A stretch of 64,000 nucleotides of DNA from Chaenocephalus aceratus (GCA_023974075.1 JAMFTG010000129.1:640353-704352), one strand, 5' to 3'. Shown: positions 10,290 through 22,305, counted from the first letter of the stretch. The notes: generated by a model from the letters alone, not told the origin. Numbers and translations: made by a program.

Positions 10290-13105
10290 AATACTCATGT
10301 TTAAAAATACTCTGATAAAAGTAGAAGTACTGACTAAACTTCTTTACTCAAGTAAAAGTAAAGAGGCTTTGAAGTGTACTTCAGTAAAAGTACCCATAGC
10401 TAGCAGCTGCTTTAAAGAGTACCTGACCTCCCTTTATATTAATAGAACAATAATGTCATTGTTAGCTAATGAATGTTTCCATGCTGAACAACGGCAACAT
10501 GACAACGTTTCCATTGGTCCCTCTTCTTTAGAGAAGACAGGAAGTGATGGATACACGGATCGTGTTCAAATCAATAGGCACCGCAGTGACTCTAAAGAAT
10601 AATGATCACGCACCAAACACATTCAGGACTAAAGGAACCAGCTGTTTGGAAAATGAGAGAAGTAGAAGTACAGGTATTTGGGTTCAACATGTGAGAAGTA
10701 GAAAGTACAGGTATTTGAGTTCAACATGTAAGAAGTAGAAAGTACAGGTATTTGTGTTCAACATGTAAGAAGTAGAAAGTACAGGTATTTGGGTTCAACA
10801 TGTGAGAAGTAGAAAGTACAGGTATTTGAGTTCAACATGTAAGAAGTAGAAAGTACAGGTATTTGGGTTCAACATGTGAGGAAGTAGAAAGTACAGGTAT
10901 TTGAGTTCAACATGTAAGAAGTAGAAAGTACAGGTATTTGTGTTCAACATGTAAGAAGATAGAAAGTACAGGTATTTTGGGTTCAACATGTGAGAAGTAG
11001 AAAGTACAGGTATTTGTGTTCAACATGTAAGAAGTAGAAAGTAACAGGTATTTTGTGTTCAACATGTAAGAAGTAGAAAGTACAGGTATTTTGGGTTCAA
11101 CATGTGAGAAGTAGAAAGTACAGGTATTTGTGTTCAACATGTAAGAAAGTAGAAAGTACAGGTATTTGAGTTCAACATGTAAGAAGTAGAAAGTACAGGT
11201 ATTTGAGTTCAACATGTAAGAAGTAGAAAGTACAGGTATTTGAGTTCAACATGTAAGAAGTAGGAAAGTACAGGTATTTGAGTTCAACATGTAAGAATAG
11301 AAAGTACAGGTATTTGGGTTCAACATGTAAGAAGTAGAAAGTACAGGTATTTGAGTTCACATGTAAGAAGTAGAAGTACAGGTATTTGAGTTCAACATGT
11401 AAGAAGTAGAAAGTACAGGTATTTGGGTTCAACATGTAAGAAGTAGAAAGTACAGGTATTGTGTTCAACATGTGAGAAGTAGAAGTACAGGTATTTGAGT
11501 TCAACATGTAAGAAAGTAGAAAGTACAGGTATTTGAGTTCAACATGTGAGAAGTAGAAAGTACAGGTATTTGTGTTCAACATGTAAGAAGTAGAAAGTAC
11601 AGGTATTGAGTTCAACATGTAAGAAGTAGAAAGTACAGGTATTTGAGTTCAACATGTAAGAAGTAGAAAGTACAGGTATTTGAGTTCAAACATGTAAGAA
11701 GTAGAAAGTACAGGTATTTGTGTTCAACATGGTGAGAAGTAGAAAGTACAGGTATTTGTGTTCAACATGTAAGAAGTAGAAAGTACAGGTATTTGAGTTC
11801 AAAATGTAAGAAGTAGAAAGTACAGGTATTTGAGTTCAACATGTAAGAAGTAGAAAGTACAAGTATTTGGGTTCAACATGTAGAAGTAGAAAGTACAGGT
11901 ATTTGAGTTCAACAGTAAGAAGTAGAAAGTACAGGTATTTGTGTTCAACATGTGAGAAGTAGAAAGTACAGGTATTTGTGTTCAACATGTAAGAAGTAGA
12001 AAGTACAGGTATTTGTGTTCAACATGTAAGAAGTAGAAAGTACAGGTACGTGTGTTCAACATGTAAGAAGTAGAAAGTACAGGTATTTGAGTTCAACATG
12101 TAAAGAAGTAGAAAGTACAGGTATTTGGGTTCAACATGTAAGAAGTAGAAAGTACAGGTATTTGTGTTCAAACATGTGAGAAGTAGAAAGTACAGGTATT
12201 TGTGTTCAACATGTAAGAAGTAGAAAGTACAGGTATTTGAGTTTCAAAATGTAAGAAGTAGAAAGTACAGGTATTTGAGTTCAACATGTAAGAAGTAGAA
12301 AGTACAGGTATTTGTGTTCAACATGTGAGAAGTAGAAAGTACAGGTATTTGTGTTCAACATGTAAGAAGTAGAAAGTACAGGTATTTGTGTTCAACATGT
12401 AAGAAGTAGAAAGTACAGGTATTTGTGTTTCACATGTGAGAAGTAGAAAGTACAGGTATTTGAGTTCAACATGTAAGAAGTAGAAAGTACAGGTATTTGA
12501 GTTCAACATGTAAGAAGTAGAAAGGAGAGGTACTTGTGTTCAACATGTAAGAAGTAGAAAGTACAGGTATTTGAGTTCAACATGTAAGAAGTAGAAAGTA
12601 CAGGTATTTGGGTTCAACATGTAAGAAGTAGAAAGTACAGGTATTTGTGTTCAACATGTGAGAAGTAGAAAGTACAGGTATTTGTGTTCAACATGTAAGA
12701 AGTAGAAAAGTACAGGTATTTGAGTTCAAAATGTAAGAAGTAGAAAGTACAGGTATTTGTGTTCAACATGTAAGAAGTAGAAAGTACAGGTATTTGTGTT
12801 CAACATGTAAGAAGTAGAAAGTACAGGTATTTGAGTTCAACATGTAAGAAGTAGAAAGTACAGGTACTTGTGTTCAACATGTAAGAAGTAGAAAGTACAG
12901 GTATTTGAGTTCAACATGTAAGAAGTAGAAAGTACAGGTATTTGGGTTCAACATTAAGAAGTAGAAAGTACAGGATTTGTGTTCAACATGTAAGAAGTCA
13001 AAGTAAAAAGTCGTCAGAAAAACAAGCATGGAGTAAAGTACTGATACCAGCAAAATGTACTTAAGTACAGTAACAAAGTATTTGTACTCCACTACCTGAA
13101 ATCAA
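10290..13105. mobile_element. hAT-like MITE carrying an expanded internal minisatellite
   Basis: The left part (about 10290-10650) has the AAAAGTAGAAGTACTGACTA and ACTCAAGTAAAAGTAAAGAG text of the ACTTGAGTAAAAGTAGAA family, and the right part (about 13010-13105) ends with AATGTACTTAAGTACAGTAA and ACTCCACTACCTG. These look like two halves of one element pushed apart by the 37-bp array between them. No transposase is present. The exact outer ends and the target duplication were not resolved. Confidence 0.6.
10660..13000. repeat. 37-bp minisatellite, about 63 copies
   Basis: The unit is about 37 bases: AGTACAGGTATTTG, then AGTTCAACATG or TGTTCAACATG or GGTTCAACATG, then TAAGAAGTAGAA. Single-base indels are frequent, so frame changes often. 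The many short minus-strand open frames rich in CTFYFLHVE or similar are shadows of this array. Confidence 0.95.
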
Positions 13106-13638
13106 ATAGTCCCCCTCTATGGTCCACAGCGCCATCTATGAAACAGCTTTGAGGCATTACTGGGATCTATGCATCACGGAGAACACACTGTATGTCCATC
13201 AGAGCTTCACATTACTGCCCTGCTTTCACATGTTGTTGATATTTAAAGCTCACCGTCTGCTTTTACCATTTTCTCTCCACATGCATACTCCATAACGATT
13301 AAGATTAATTGATTTATCACCATGTTATGTTCGGAAGAGCTGATCAAAACTCTGCAAAAACAAAATATACATGTTTTATAGTTTATTACGCTGAGGAAGA
13401 GATATAAATCCTGGAGAGTTTTCTAATTTAAGAGATGACATGCTGTGAAACACTCAACATGATTGAATAGTTTACTCACTTTTACAGACCTTATATATGG
13501 GTCACAGCAAGGTATGTAGTATGTGGAGCTGAATGCAGAACAAACTAAAAGAAACAAATGTCTATGTGAAGCTAAATGTATATCCAGATGGTTTGTTTAT
13601 CAAATGACACAAAAATGTATAAGCCATTTTATTACTTA
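13106..13638. other. non-coding stretch, nothing recognised
   Basis: No supported gene or repeat. Confidence 0.35.
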
Positions 13639-14210
13639 TTAAGGCCCGGACACACCGAGCCGATTTTGGCCGTCGAAGGGCGTCAGGCCGACGATGAGCG
13701 TCGACACGCCCTACTCAGATTGGTGTGTCCCGCACCGTCGTGTCTTTTCAGCCGTGCCGACACCTTTTCAGCCGAAAACCCACCGATTCAACATGTTGAA
13801 CATCGGTGTTGAATCGGTGGGCAGCATGGATGTATTATAAGAACTGGATACAGCGTGGGAGGCGGGATCTCGTTCTTTCCCATGAGAGCTGCTCATTGGC
13901 GCATGAGGACAAAATGGCCCAACTTTTGAGAGAGCGAAACGTCACAGATTACCCATCATGCCTGGCTTTCAGAGCAGAAGTACCCGTATGCGTGCTCACA
14001 GAGCATGCACCCCTTAAGCCCCGCCCCCCGAGCTCCAACTCTCAGATGCGCGTTCATAATGCAAGGAAAATAACTCTCAGAATAACGTTATTAGCACATT
14101 TTACAACTTGAGGACCGAACGTTTTTAATAAGGGCTATACAAACGTTCATACTGGGTAATTTATTTAATAAAAAAAAAACTATTTACAGACCACTCTTTC
14201 CCAATGTAAG

Positions 14211-14893
14211 TGTTACGTTCCCACTTGGCTATAGGGGTACAAACGGGAAACGACACGACCAGATTAGTTTTGTTATAATTATAGGTGATTTATTTATAAA
14301 GCAAGGTGTAACAAAATGACAGGCAGGCAGCCTGAAACAAACAAAAGGGCCAAAAGGGCACAGGTTGACAGATAACCAAACTAAGGGAGGACTCAAAAGG
14401 AGTCTAAAGGCATACAGGGAAAATACATACGAATATACTAAATAGAGAACGAAACAAAACCTCACTTCAAGAGTGGTACAACTAACAAAGGGAGTCTAGA
14501 CAAAACCACACAGCTAAACTAAAAGGCAACAGCATCCTAATCTACTCTAAACACTAACTAAACTACACTCTAACTAAGCTACTCTAGACACTACTAATCA
14601 CACAAGTTTAACCAGTTAACAGAATTCTCTAAGAGCAAGTAGCGAGAGGCGTCTGTCACATGTCAGAGCCTCCAGAGTGATGATCGTCCGCAGCCTTTGT
14701 ACTCCTCTCCAGCAGGTGTGCGCCGGCTGTGCGCTGCGATTGGACGACGTCGATCCAATCCCCATCTTCAGAGGCGGACCAGGAGATGGGCAGCCAATGA
14801 TGTTGGCGCAACCACACAGCTCATTTACATGAACACACACAGCTGAAAACACTCACAGGCAGATTAATGAGCAGACAAACAGCATCCGTAACA
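14211..14893 (-). repeat. 3' LTR of the gag-only Gypsy element
   Basis: 683 bases starting TGTTACGTTCCC and ending GCATCCGTAACA on the plus strand. It matches the right LTR over its whole length with a handful of substitutions and small indels. Confidence 0.9.
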
Positions 14894-14908
14894 CCCCCCC
14901 CCCCCCCC
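14894..14908 (-). promoter_or_regulatory. polypurine tract (plus-strand primer site)
   Basis: A run of about 15 C on the plus strand reads as poly-G on the coding strand, directly against the 3' LTR. This is where plus-strand DNA synthesis would be primed. Confidence 0.7.
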
Positions 14909-15359
14909 CTTAAAACACAAACCCACAGCTTTGTGAACCCAACACACTAACGAACTCCTAATAACACACACTAACATCTCAACTCAACCTGGACAAGCAT
15001 CGGCCAACACATTCTCTGAAGCCTTTAATGACGGGTGTCTGCTGTGGTAATCCCGTCCAATCAGAGCCCAGTGCAGGAGACGCTGGAGCAGAATATAAAG
15101 GGGTCATAACAGGCAAACATCCCAATCGGCCAAAGACTGGGTCCAACATGAATCTTAATATGCTGTAGAGCCAACACCAACACTAGGATCCGATGAACGA
15201 GCTGACGCTCTCGGGTTACCGGGAGAGTCGGAAAGTCGAGAGGCTTGTCTGAGCCGGCGTGTTGCGCTGGTTTCACGACATCCTCTCGAGGAGGAGGGGG
15301 AGCCACAATTTTCTGGCGTCTCCTCGGACACAGCGTTATCTGAAGACACAATCACAGAC

Positions 15360-16744
15360 TCAGATAATGAGACATCGGGAACACTTTTTACTCGCCGGTG
15401 CACGGGTATGGGCGATCAGACCAATACCGTTTGGCGCGGACATGTTCTGCCGCTGCTCTTTACGCTTCAGAGCTGCGCAGTTGGCGATGACATGTCCAGA
15501 TTGGTGACAGTAATGGCACTCTCTCTCCTCTCTTTCTACGTTAAACACATTCCACGGCTCAGTAGATGGTGCGGCTGTTACACGGCGCGATCTCTCAGTA
15601 GAGACCGGGGAAAACACAGATTTATGCATCAGCACATACTCATCGGCTAACGCAGCCGCAGCAGAGAGGGAAGTTACTGTTTGCTCATTCATGTACATAA
15701 CAATGTGCTCAGGCAAACATTTCTTAAATTCCTCCAACACGATCAATTCCTTCAAAAGAATAATCTGTAGCTTTACATGAGGCAATCCACTTAGCAAAAT
15801 ACATTCTTTTACTCTGGCCAACTCCACATGAGTTTGGTGAGGACCCTTCCTAAGGTGTCTAAACTCTTGCCGGTAAGCTTCAGGAACTAACTCATACGCT
15901 CTGAGTATGGCCCCCTTCACCAAGTCGTACTGCAGGCCATCCTCTAACGTGAGAGCCGCAACTGCTTCCTGAGCTTTTCCATATAATTTGCACGTTGCCA
16001 TCAGAGCCCAAACTTCAGCTGGCCACCGCAACGCTGTAGCAATGCGCTCGAAGGCACCAAAATAGGCATCCACCTCAGTCTCACGGAAGGTTGGCACTAA
16101 GGAAATGTTTCTACTCACATCAAAGGCAGGTGGAGGAGGTGGATGGGAAGGAACTGGAGAGCTTTCTCCGACACGGCCAAAAGCACCGGATGCGCGCAGC
16201 TCGGAGTCTAGCTCCAACTGACGCACCCGGACTTCCTTGTCAATTTCCAACTTTCGTAGCTCCAGCTGTAACTGCCTGGCTTTCTCCCTGTCGTTAGCTT
16301 CCCACTGACGCTGCCTGTCCTTGGCTTCCAACTGGAGCCGGGCGAGACGGACCTTGAGTTTAGCCCCCTCCCGGGAATCTGTACTACCGGACAGGAGAGG
16401 GTGGACATCTGTGAGGCGGCGTGAGCGGTGCCTCACACAGCTCGCCCCCCTCGCTGTCACTACCCCTGCCTTCAGTAAACGTAAACTCTGCCTCAGTCCC
16501 CGGACGCAACAGGCCCTCAGTGGGAACATCGGACAACTGGGAGCTCAGCTGGTACAGCCGGTACAAGTACCTCTCTTCGCACCATCTCATCCACCACCAA
16601 TGCCTTCAACTCTTTTTTCAACATTTGCCTATTCACCGTGAGACTGAAATGTTGCGCTATCACATATAAGTCGTCTCTACGACACTGAACTAACTGCTCA
16701 TGAGAAGGACAGACCAAAAACGACTCCAAATCAAAAGTTGCCAT
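15360..16744 (-). pseudogene. gag: frameshifted Gypsy-type Gag
   Basis: The reading starts at 16744 with MATFDLESF, typical of the start of fish Gypsy Gag, and runs in one frame to about 16520. It continues in another frame (about 16590-16384) and then in a third, the 389-residue frame 16529-15360. At least two frameshifts are therefore needed to explain it. The long frame has a charged helical region (KVRLARLQLEAK), a capsid-like part (FRETEVDAYF, ILRAYELVPEAYRQ) and a CCHC zinc knuckle, CHYCHQSGHVIANC, near residues 338-351. Gag would package the RNA into particles. No pol follows. Confidence 0.85.
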
Positions 16745-16824
16745 ACTCAGCTAAACGGCACACAACCTTACCAAATTGTTTTTAGCAATAAAAATACCAC
16801 CTATAACCCCAGGAATTAATTAGT

Positions 16825-16847
16825 TCAGATCCGGACGAGCCCCCATG
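16825..16847 (-). promoter_or_regulatory. primer binding site resembling tRNA-Pro
   Basis: Directly inside the 5' LTR the minus strand reads CATGGGGGCTCGTCCGGATC. TGGGGGCTCGTCCGG matches the complement of the proline tRNA 3' end, the primer used by several retroelements. One G of the usual GGGAT continuation is missing. Confidence 0.75.
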
Positions 16848-17535
16848 TGTTACGTTCCCACTTGGCTATAGGGGTACAAACGGGAAACGACACGACCAGA
16901 TTAGTATTGGTATAATTATAGGTGATTTATTTATAAAGCAAGGTGTAACAAAATGGCAGGCAGGCAGCCTGAAACAAACAAAAGGGCCAAAAGGGCACAG
17001 GTTGACAGATAACCAAACTAAGGGAGGACTCAAAAGGAGTCTAAAGGCATACAGGGAAAATACATACGAATATACTAAATAGAGAACGAAACAAAACCTC
17101 ACTTCAAGAGTGGTACAACTAACAAAGGGAGTCTAGACAAAACACACAGCTAAACTAAAGGCAACAGTCACAACATCCTAATCTACTCTAAACACTAACT
17201 AAACTACACTCTAACTAAGCTACTCTAGACACTACTAATCACACAAGTTTAACCAGTTAACAGAATTCTCTAAGAGCAAGTAGCGAGAGGCGTCTGTCCA
17301 CATGTCAGAGCCTCCAGAGTGATGATTGTCCGCAGCCTTTGTACTCCTCCCCAGCAGGTGTGCGCCGGCTGTGCGCTGCGATTGGACGACATCAATCCAA
17401 TCCCCATCTTCAGAGGCGGACCAGGAGATGGGCAGCCAATGATGTTGGCGCAACCACACAGCTCATTTACATGAACACACACAGCTGAAAACACTCACAG
17501 GCAGATTAATGAGCAGACAAACAGCATCCGTAACA
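16848..17535 (-). repeat. 5' LTR of the gag-only Gypsy element
   Basis: 688 bases, same ends as the left LTR. On the minus strand it lies upstream of the primer binding site and gag, so it would hold the element's promoter. Confidence 0.9.
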
Positions 17536-18159
17536 GTAAGTCAATGGGAAAAAGTGTTTCCGGGCCCAGCAACCCATACGGAAGTGTAGTACCCCGCCGT
17601 TTGGCCACAACAAATATTTTCCTCAGAGTCCAGCGCACTTCCTGGGGGCTTGGTGGGCAGTCGGCCAAAGGCTGTCTGCAAAATAAATCACTCTGATTGG
17701 CTGTTTAGCTTAGCGAATCAGTGCATGAGAAGCTAAACGGAAGTGAGGGACCCAAACAACGATTAAGAAGGCAAATCTGAGATTTCATTGAACTCCAGCT
17801 CTCCACTCAGGTTCGGGAAAGCCCCGTGAGCTTCTCGCTGTAGAGTGAAAATGGAACGCACACGCTATTTTCTGTTTGTTTATATCACACAGTCTGTTCT
17901 TCTTCTCGGTTATCACGCAGTCTGTCTTCCGGTTGTTGTCTCTTTTGAATGACGAATACACACTACCGCCGCCTGCTGGTAAGGAGAGATATTGCCACTC
18001 ACGCATGCGCAGTGTGTATGTGCAACTTGACCGTCGGCTGCGGTGTGTTCCAGTGCGACACATGGCCAAGACGCAGAGACGCGAGGCGACACAACAGCCG
18101 GGTCCGTCTGTGTCAGTTCTTTGGTGTCAGCTTGGTGTGTCCGGGCCTTTAAATGTTCA

Positions 18160-18600
18160 GGTCAATTCTCTAGGTGTTGCTTCTAACATGGGATTTTTTC
18201 TTTGGTACATTTCAAGGGCCCCTATTAACACATTTCCAGGTTCATATCAGTATCGTGTCTCTACTGGGACATGTCTCCATGCTTTAATGTTCAAAAAGCT
18301 CTTTATTTTTCTCATACTGCCTGTGCTGCAGCACCTCTTTTCACCCTCTGTCTGAAACCAGAGCCCAGTCTGCTCTGATTGGTTAGCTGGCCGGCTCTGT
18401 GGTGATTGGTCAACCACTTAGACATGTCCCGCCTCTTAGCCTATCATGTACAATGTGTTAGAGCGCTAGCCAATAGAAGCATGAGTGTAACATGGTGATG
18501 TCACTATGTTCCAGAAGTAAACAAAGGAGGTCACTGGAGGAGTTTCAACACGTTCCAGGAAAGGGAAAACACCAAAAAGACTCTTAATTGTATATTTTAC
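18160..18600 (+). repeat. 57-bp-minisatellite host element, copy with almost no minisatellite
   Basis: It contains CATATCAGTATCGTGTCTCT, one partial 57-bp unit, then ACATGTCTCCATGCTTTAAT and the CTGATTGGTTAGCTGGCCGG segment that also flank the large arrays at 25421 and 29639. It ends near CAGGAAAGGGAAAACACC and a TTAA. This copy shows the family before, or without, expansion. Confidence 0.65.
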
Positions 18601-18739
18601 TCTAAATGGGACCTTTATTTACTAGATGGACATAATGCTGCGTTGAAGAAGACTTGTATCTAGCGAGTAGGACCATAAACTCTGCTGGAAAATGTTTACC
18701 GAGGTGATAAATCAAGTTTTAAGTAGGGTAATTTCTCAT

Positions 18740-19447
18740 AAACCGCGTTCACACCGCGGTACTTTTCCCACAAAGGTTCATGCGAACTTAGTTCATGATC
18801 GCGTTCACACCAAAAAGAGCCGGTACTAAAAGTAGTTCATGCGAACCTTTTTACCCCCTCGAAAGTCCCTGCTAGAGAGCAGGGACTTTCGAGCGGCTCT
18901 TTTGTGAGAAAAGATCTATATTCCTGATTGGCTGGGCGGATTGCAAACCACGCCCCGTAAAACTCCCAAAAGGTTTTGTGAAGCCGCCATTTTATTATCC
19001 TCGCATTAGCATTATTAGCATTAGCATTAGCCCAGCGCAGAAACGCAGAGAGACTAACTTATGGCAACACAAAATAAAACATGGGAGCGGTGGAGATGAG
19101 GAGGTGTCGGCGTTCTGGTGATTTACTCGGAAGGCTTCAGTCGAAGCTGCTGGGAGTCCCAGCAGCTGCTACTGAAGCCTTCCCCAACTCCGGGGACTTC
19201 CGGCCGGGGACTTCCGGCCGGGGACTCCGGGCGGCAGTATACGCCGTGAAGTGGTTTGCGGCCTGCCAGTAAACCCAAAGCAGAAGAAGAAGAAGTGACG
19301 TCAGCGGCTTCATTTGCCTAATCCTCCCCCAGGGACTTATTCTGGTGTGAACGCGATCTGTACTTAGTTCATGCGAACTCTTTAGTTCGCATGAACTAAG
19401 TTCGCATGAACCTTTGTGGGAAAAGTACCGCAGTGTGAACGCGGCTA
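18740..19447. mobile_element. MITE with long terminal inverted repeats
   Basis: The left end (ACCGCGTTCACACCGCGGTA, CTTTTCCCACAAAGGTTCAT) is the reverse complement of the right end (ATGAACCTTTGTGGGAAAAG, TACCGCAGTGTGAACGCGG), an inverted repeat of about 50 bases. There are further internal ATGCGAACTTAGTTCATG palindromes. No coding sequence. The target duplication is at most 2-3 bases and was not resolved. Confidence 0.75.
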
Positions 19448-20165
19448 TTGTCTTCTATACAATCAGAGTATTTTTTGCCCCATGTTTAATATTAGAAAGT
19501 GTGCCTTGGCTTCACAACCCGGAGTTTGACACTTAATCCTCAACACACGACAGGAATGAGAGAAGCCTCAAAGGGCCTCTTTAAATTAAACCAGACGAGG
19601 CTGATTCATAACTATCCATGTTTTAAAGTGCAGTAAAGCCACCATGTGAACCTATCACGTGTTCCTGACATCTCGCTTCCTTCTTCTATGCTATATGTCA
19701 CGCTGACTGTTTCCACCCTGAGATAAAGTGAGACGTATGGCAGTTTATTTTCGGAAGGAAAGGTTTGACTTCCTCTCTGCGACAGCTCTATCTGTGTCAC
19801 AGAGCCCTGAACTACGGGACCCTGCACTGACCCTCCGTCATGTGTGTGTGTGTGTGTGCGCTGCTGTTTGTTTAACACACGCTCACACACACAGAGACTG
19901 AGACCTGTGTTCCCACACGGAGCACACAACACATTTATCTATAAACAGATTACACGGTGGAGGTCACCTCTCCTCTGTCTCTGCACACACTCTCATCACT
20001 TCCACATCGCAAATCTGAAACTTCTTGAACCTGTGACTACGCTTGCCCCATAAAACGGTATAATTGGTGCTAATGAGGTCGTTTTTCATGGATCCTTGAC
20101 TTTGTTCCAGAAATATCTCAAAAGCTCCACTCCTTTCTCTCCGTGCACATCACCTGCTCTTTTCT
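19448..20165. other. non-coding stretch with repeat fragments
   Basis: About 19540-19590 resembles the 3' end (AGGGCCTCTTTAA) of the 57-bp host family. A short (TG)n lies at about 19840-19860. No gene recognised. Confidence 0.4.
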
Positions 20166-20912
20166 TTAAAGGTCCCACGTCATGGCCATTTCTACTGATC
20201 ATAATCCATTGTTGAGGTCGACTAGAATAGATTTATATTGTTCAATGTTCCAAACTCACATTGTGTATTCACTCTCTGTCCTAAACGGCTTGTTGGAGCT
20301 CCTGCCCCCCCTCCCTGTGAGCCCACTGTGCTCTGATTGGTCGGGACGTTGCGAGGCTCGTTGCGAGGCTCGTTGCTGCGAGGAGCGGACAGATTTACGG
20401 GTCGGCGATACAGCGAGAACAAGCGAAACTCATCCTGAACACACACACACACTCACAGCCGAAGTCAAAACAATAAGTGTGGCTTGATATCGAGAAAGAA
20501 AAAGGTTTCTAACGCTGTGAGAATGGGTCTGCGGAGAGCGTTTCTCCGCCATCCCAACTCGTCTATTACCAGCCAGGGAGCTCTATGCAAGTCAATGGGA
20601 CTCCCTGCTAGTTAGCCAAGGGGTCCTGGTGTGGGAGGGGCTCGGCGGATTGGTCCATTCGGGCCAATCCGGTCCTTTGTTGTTGATCTGGGCGTTCACA
20701 CGTCACAGAACCCAGGAAGCAAACAATGGAAAAAGATAAATGTCCAACGAGGCGTTCTGGGGCAGCAGACAGGTCTTCTCTGTGTTAGAGCTTTACTCGC
20801 TACAGGGTGCACTTTGAGGGTTTGTGACTCTGCAGACCGGTTACATGCAGAACAACCTTCATAACACAAGGGGACGGGTGATAACCGGAAAAGCAAGACA
20901 TGGGACCTTTAA
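20166..20912 (+). mobile_element. TTAA-target MITE, family 2, copy 1
   Basis: It starts TTAAAGGTCCCACGTCATGG and ends CAAGACATGGGACCTTTAA, giving an inverted repeat at TTAA. Internally it has CTCTGATTGGTCGGGACG and a small CGTTGCGAGGCT duplication. Copy 2 at 21544-22305 is the same element in reverse orientation. Confidence 0.8.
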
Positions 20913-21543
20913 CATTCCCAATACCTGAATACCTGTATTCCTCATATTTCACAGTTTGTGCTTTGCAAATAAACATGAAAAAGTAGTGATATATAGTGCA
21001 GCAGGAACACAATATAAAATTATAAATAAAAAAATAGTGATTCAAAAGCAAATAAACACACAAAAAAAGGAAGGAAAACACAATAATTAAAGTTACAGTG
21101 CAGTGTTTGATATCAAAAAGCTATTAGAGAGCAGCGGCAAAAAGAAATCTTGATTTAAAAGAAGTGGCGGTTCCTGATGTTATTACAGGAAGAAGGCTCG
21201 CGGCAAACTTAGCAATGTGATTTACCTGCATTCATTGTTTCATTAAGGTTTCCAGATTAATGGCTTTTGCTATACCTCGTTGACAGCCCTCGTTTTTAAC
21301 TGCATCTAGCTAACATATATCACAGTGTTATCTGGCCATCCTATCCTTTAGTTGTGCAGAGCATATTGATTCAGTGGTAATTAAACACTATGATAGTAGA
21401 CTGGAGAGGATATTGAGTCCCTCTCGATGAAGGTTATTGGTTGAAGTCATTAGAAGTTGTCATTCAAATATAAAACATTGTAACTTTTTTTTACCATGGT
21501 TTAATTTTCTGCTCTTAGTTTCTTTTACTTAATGTGTTGTTTA
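20913..21543. other. non-coding spacer between two inverted MITE copies
   Basis: AT-rich, no gene or repeat end recognised. Confidence 0.4.
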
Positions 21544-22305
21544 TTAAAGGTCCCATGTCATGCTTTTCCGGTTATCACCCGTCCCCTTGTGTTATGAAGG
21601 TTGTTCTGCATGTGAACGGTCTGCAGAGTCACAAACCCTCAAAGTGCACCCTGTAGCGAGTAAAGCTCTAACACAGAGAAGACCTGTCTGCTGCCCCAGA
21701 ACGCCTCGTTGGACATTTCTCTTTTCCCATTGTTTGCTTCCTGGGTTCTGTGACGTGTGAACACCCAGATCAACAACAAAGGACCGGATTGGCCCAAATG
21801 GACCAATCCGCGGAGCCCCTCCCTCACCAGGACCCCTTGGCTAACTAGCAGGGAGTCCCATTGACTTGCATAGAGCTCCCTGGTTGGTAATAGACGAGTT
21901 GGGATGGCGGAGAAACGCTCTCCGCAGACCCATTCTCACAGCGTTACAAACCTTTTTCTTTCTCGATATCAAGCCACACTTATTGTTTTTACTTCGGCTG
22001 TGAGTGTTTGTGTGCTCAGGGTGAGTTTCGCTTGTTCTCGCTGTATCGCCGACCCGGAAGCCTGTCCGCTCCTCGCAGCAACGAGCCTCGCAACGTCCCG
22101 ACCAATCAGAGCACACTGGGCTCACAGGGAGGGGGGGGGGCGGAGCTCCAACAAGCCGTTTAGGACAGAGAGTGAACACACACACTATACAGAGATGCTG
22201 TGAGAAACCGATGTGAGTTTGGAAGATTGCACAATTTAAATCTATTCTAGGAGCTCAACACAGGAAATATGATCAGTAGAAATTTCCATGACATGGGACC
22301 TTTAA
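21544..22305 (-). mobile_element. TTAA-target MITE, family 2, copy 2
   Basis: It starts TTAAAGGTCCCATGTCATGC and ends CATGACATGGGACCTTTAA. It is the near-complete reverse complement of copy 1 and lacks the small duplication there. Confidence 0.8.

Larger units (their letters stand above)
14211..17535 (-). mobile_element. gag-only Ty3/Gypsy-like LTR retrotransposon
   Basis: Two near-identical direct repeats (14211-14893 and 16848-17535), each TGTTACG to CGTAACA, bound about 1.95 kb of internal sequence. The 5 bases GTAAG occur on both sides (14206-14210 and 17536-17540) as a target duplication. Gag is on the minus strand, so the right LTR is the 5' LTR. Just inside it the minus strand reads TGGGGGCTCGTCCGG, a proline-tRNA primer binding site. 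Next to the left (3') LTR is a purine tract of about 15 G. Protease, reverse transcriptase and integrase are absent, so the copy is non-autonomous. The LTRs differ at few positions, so insertion looks recent. Confidence 0.9.
13639..18152. mobile_element. TTAA-flanked DNA transposon remnant, split by an LTR element
   Basis: The left end is TTAAGGCCCGGACACACCGA and the right end is TTGGTGTGTCCGGGCCTTTAA, so an inverted GGCCCGGACACACC repeat sits inside TTAA on both sides. With the LTR element at 14211-17535 removed, the host element would be about 1.2 kb. It carries no recognisable transposase. A palindromic stretch built on CACCGATTCAACATG lies near 13782-13824. Confidence 0.7.

Noticed and set aside
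10660..13000. Possible CRISPR-like array of 37-bp repeats
   Set aside because: The units are directly adjacent with no unique spacers, and the DNA is vertebrate. It is a plain minisatellite.
10795..13092. Minus-strand frames rich in CTFYFLHVE repeats
   Set aside because: Shadows of the 37-bp minisatellite. Frequent single-base indels break the frame every few units, so there is no selection on coding.
17876..18355. 159-residue open frame with an arginine-rich part
   Set aside because: It spans the boundary of two unrelated repeats (the TTAA element and the 57-bp host family), so it cannot be one gene.
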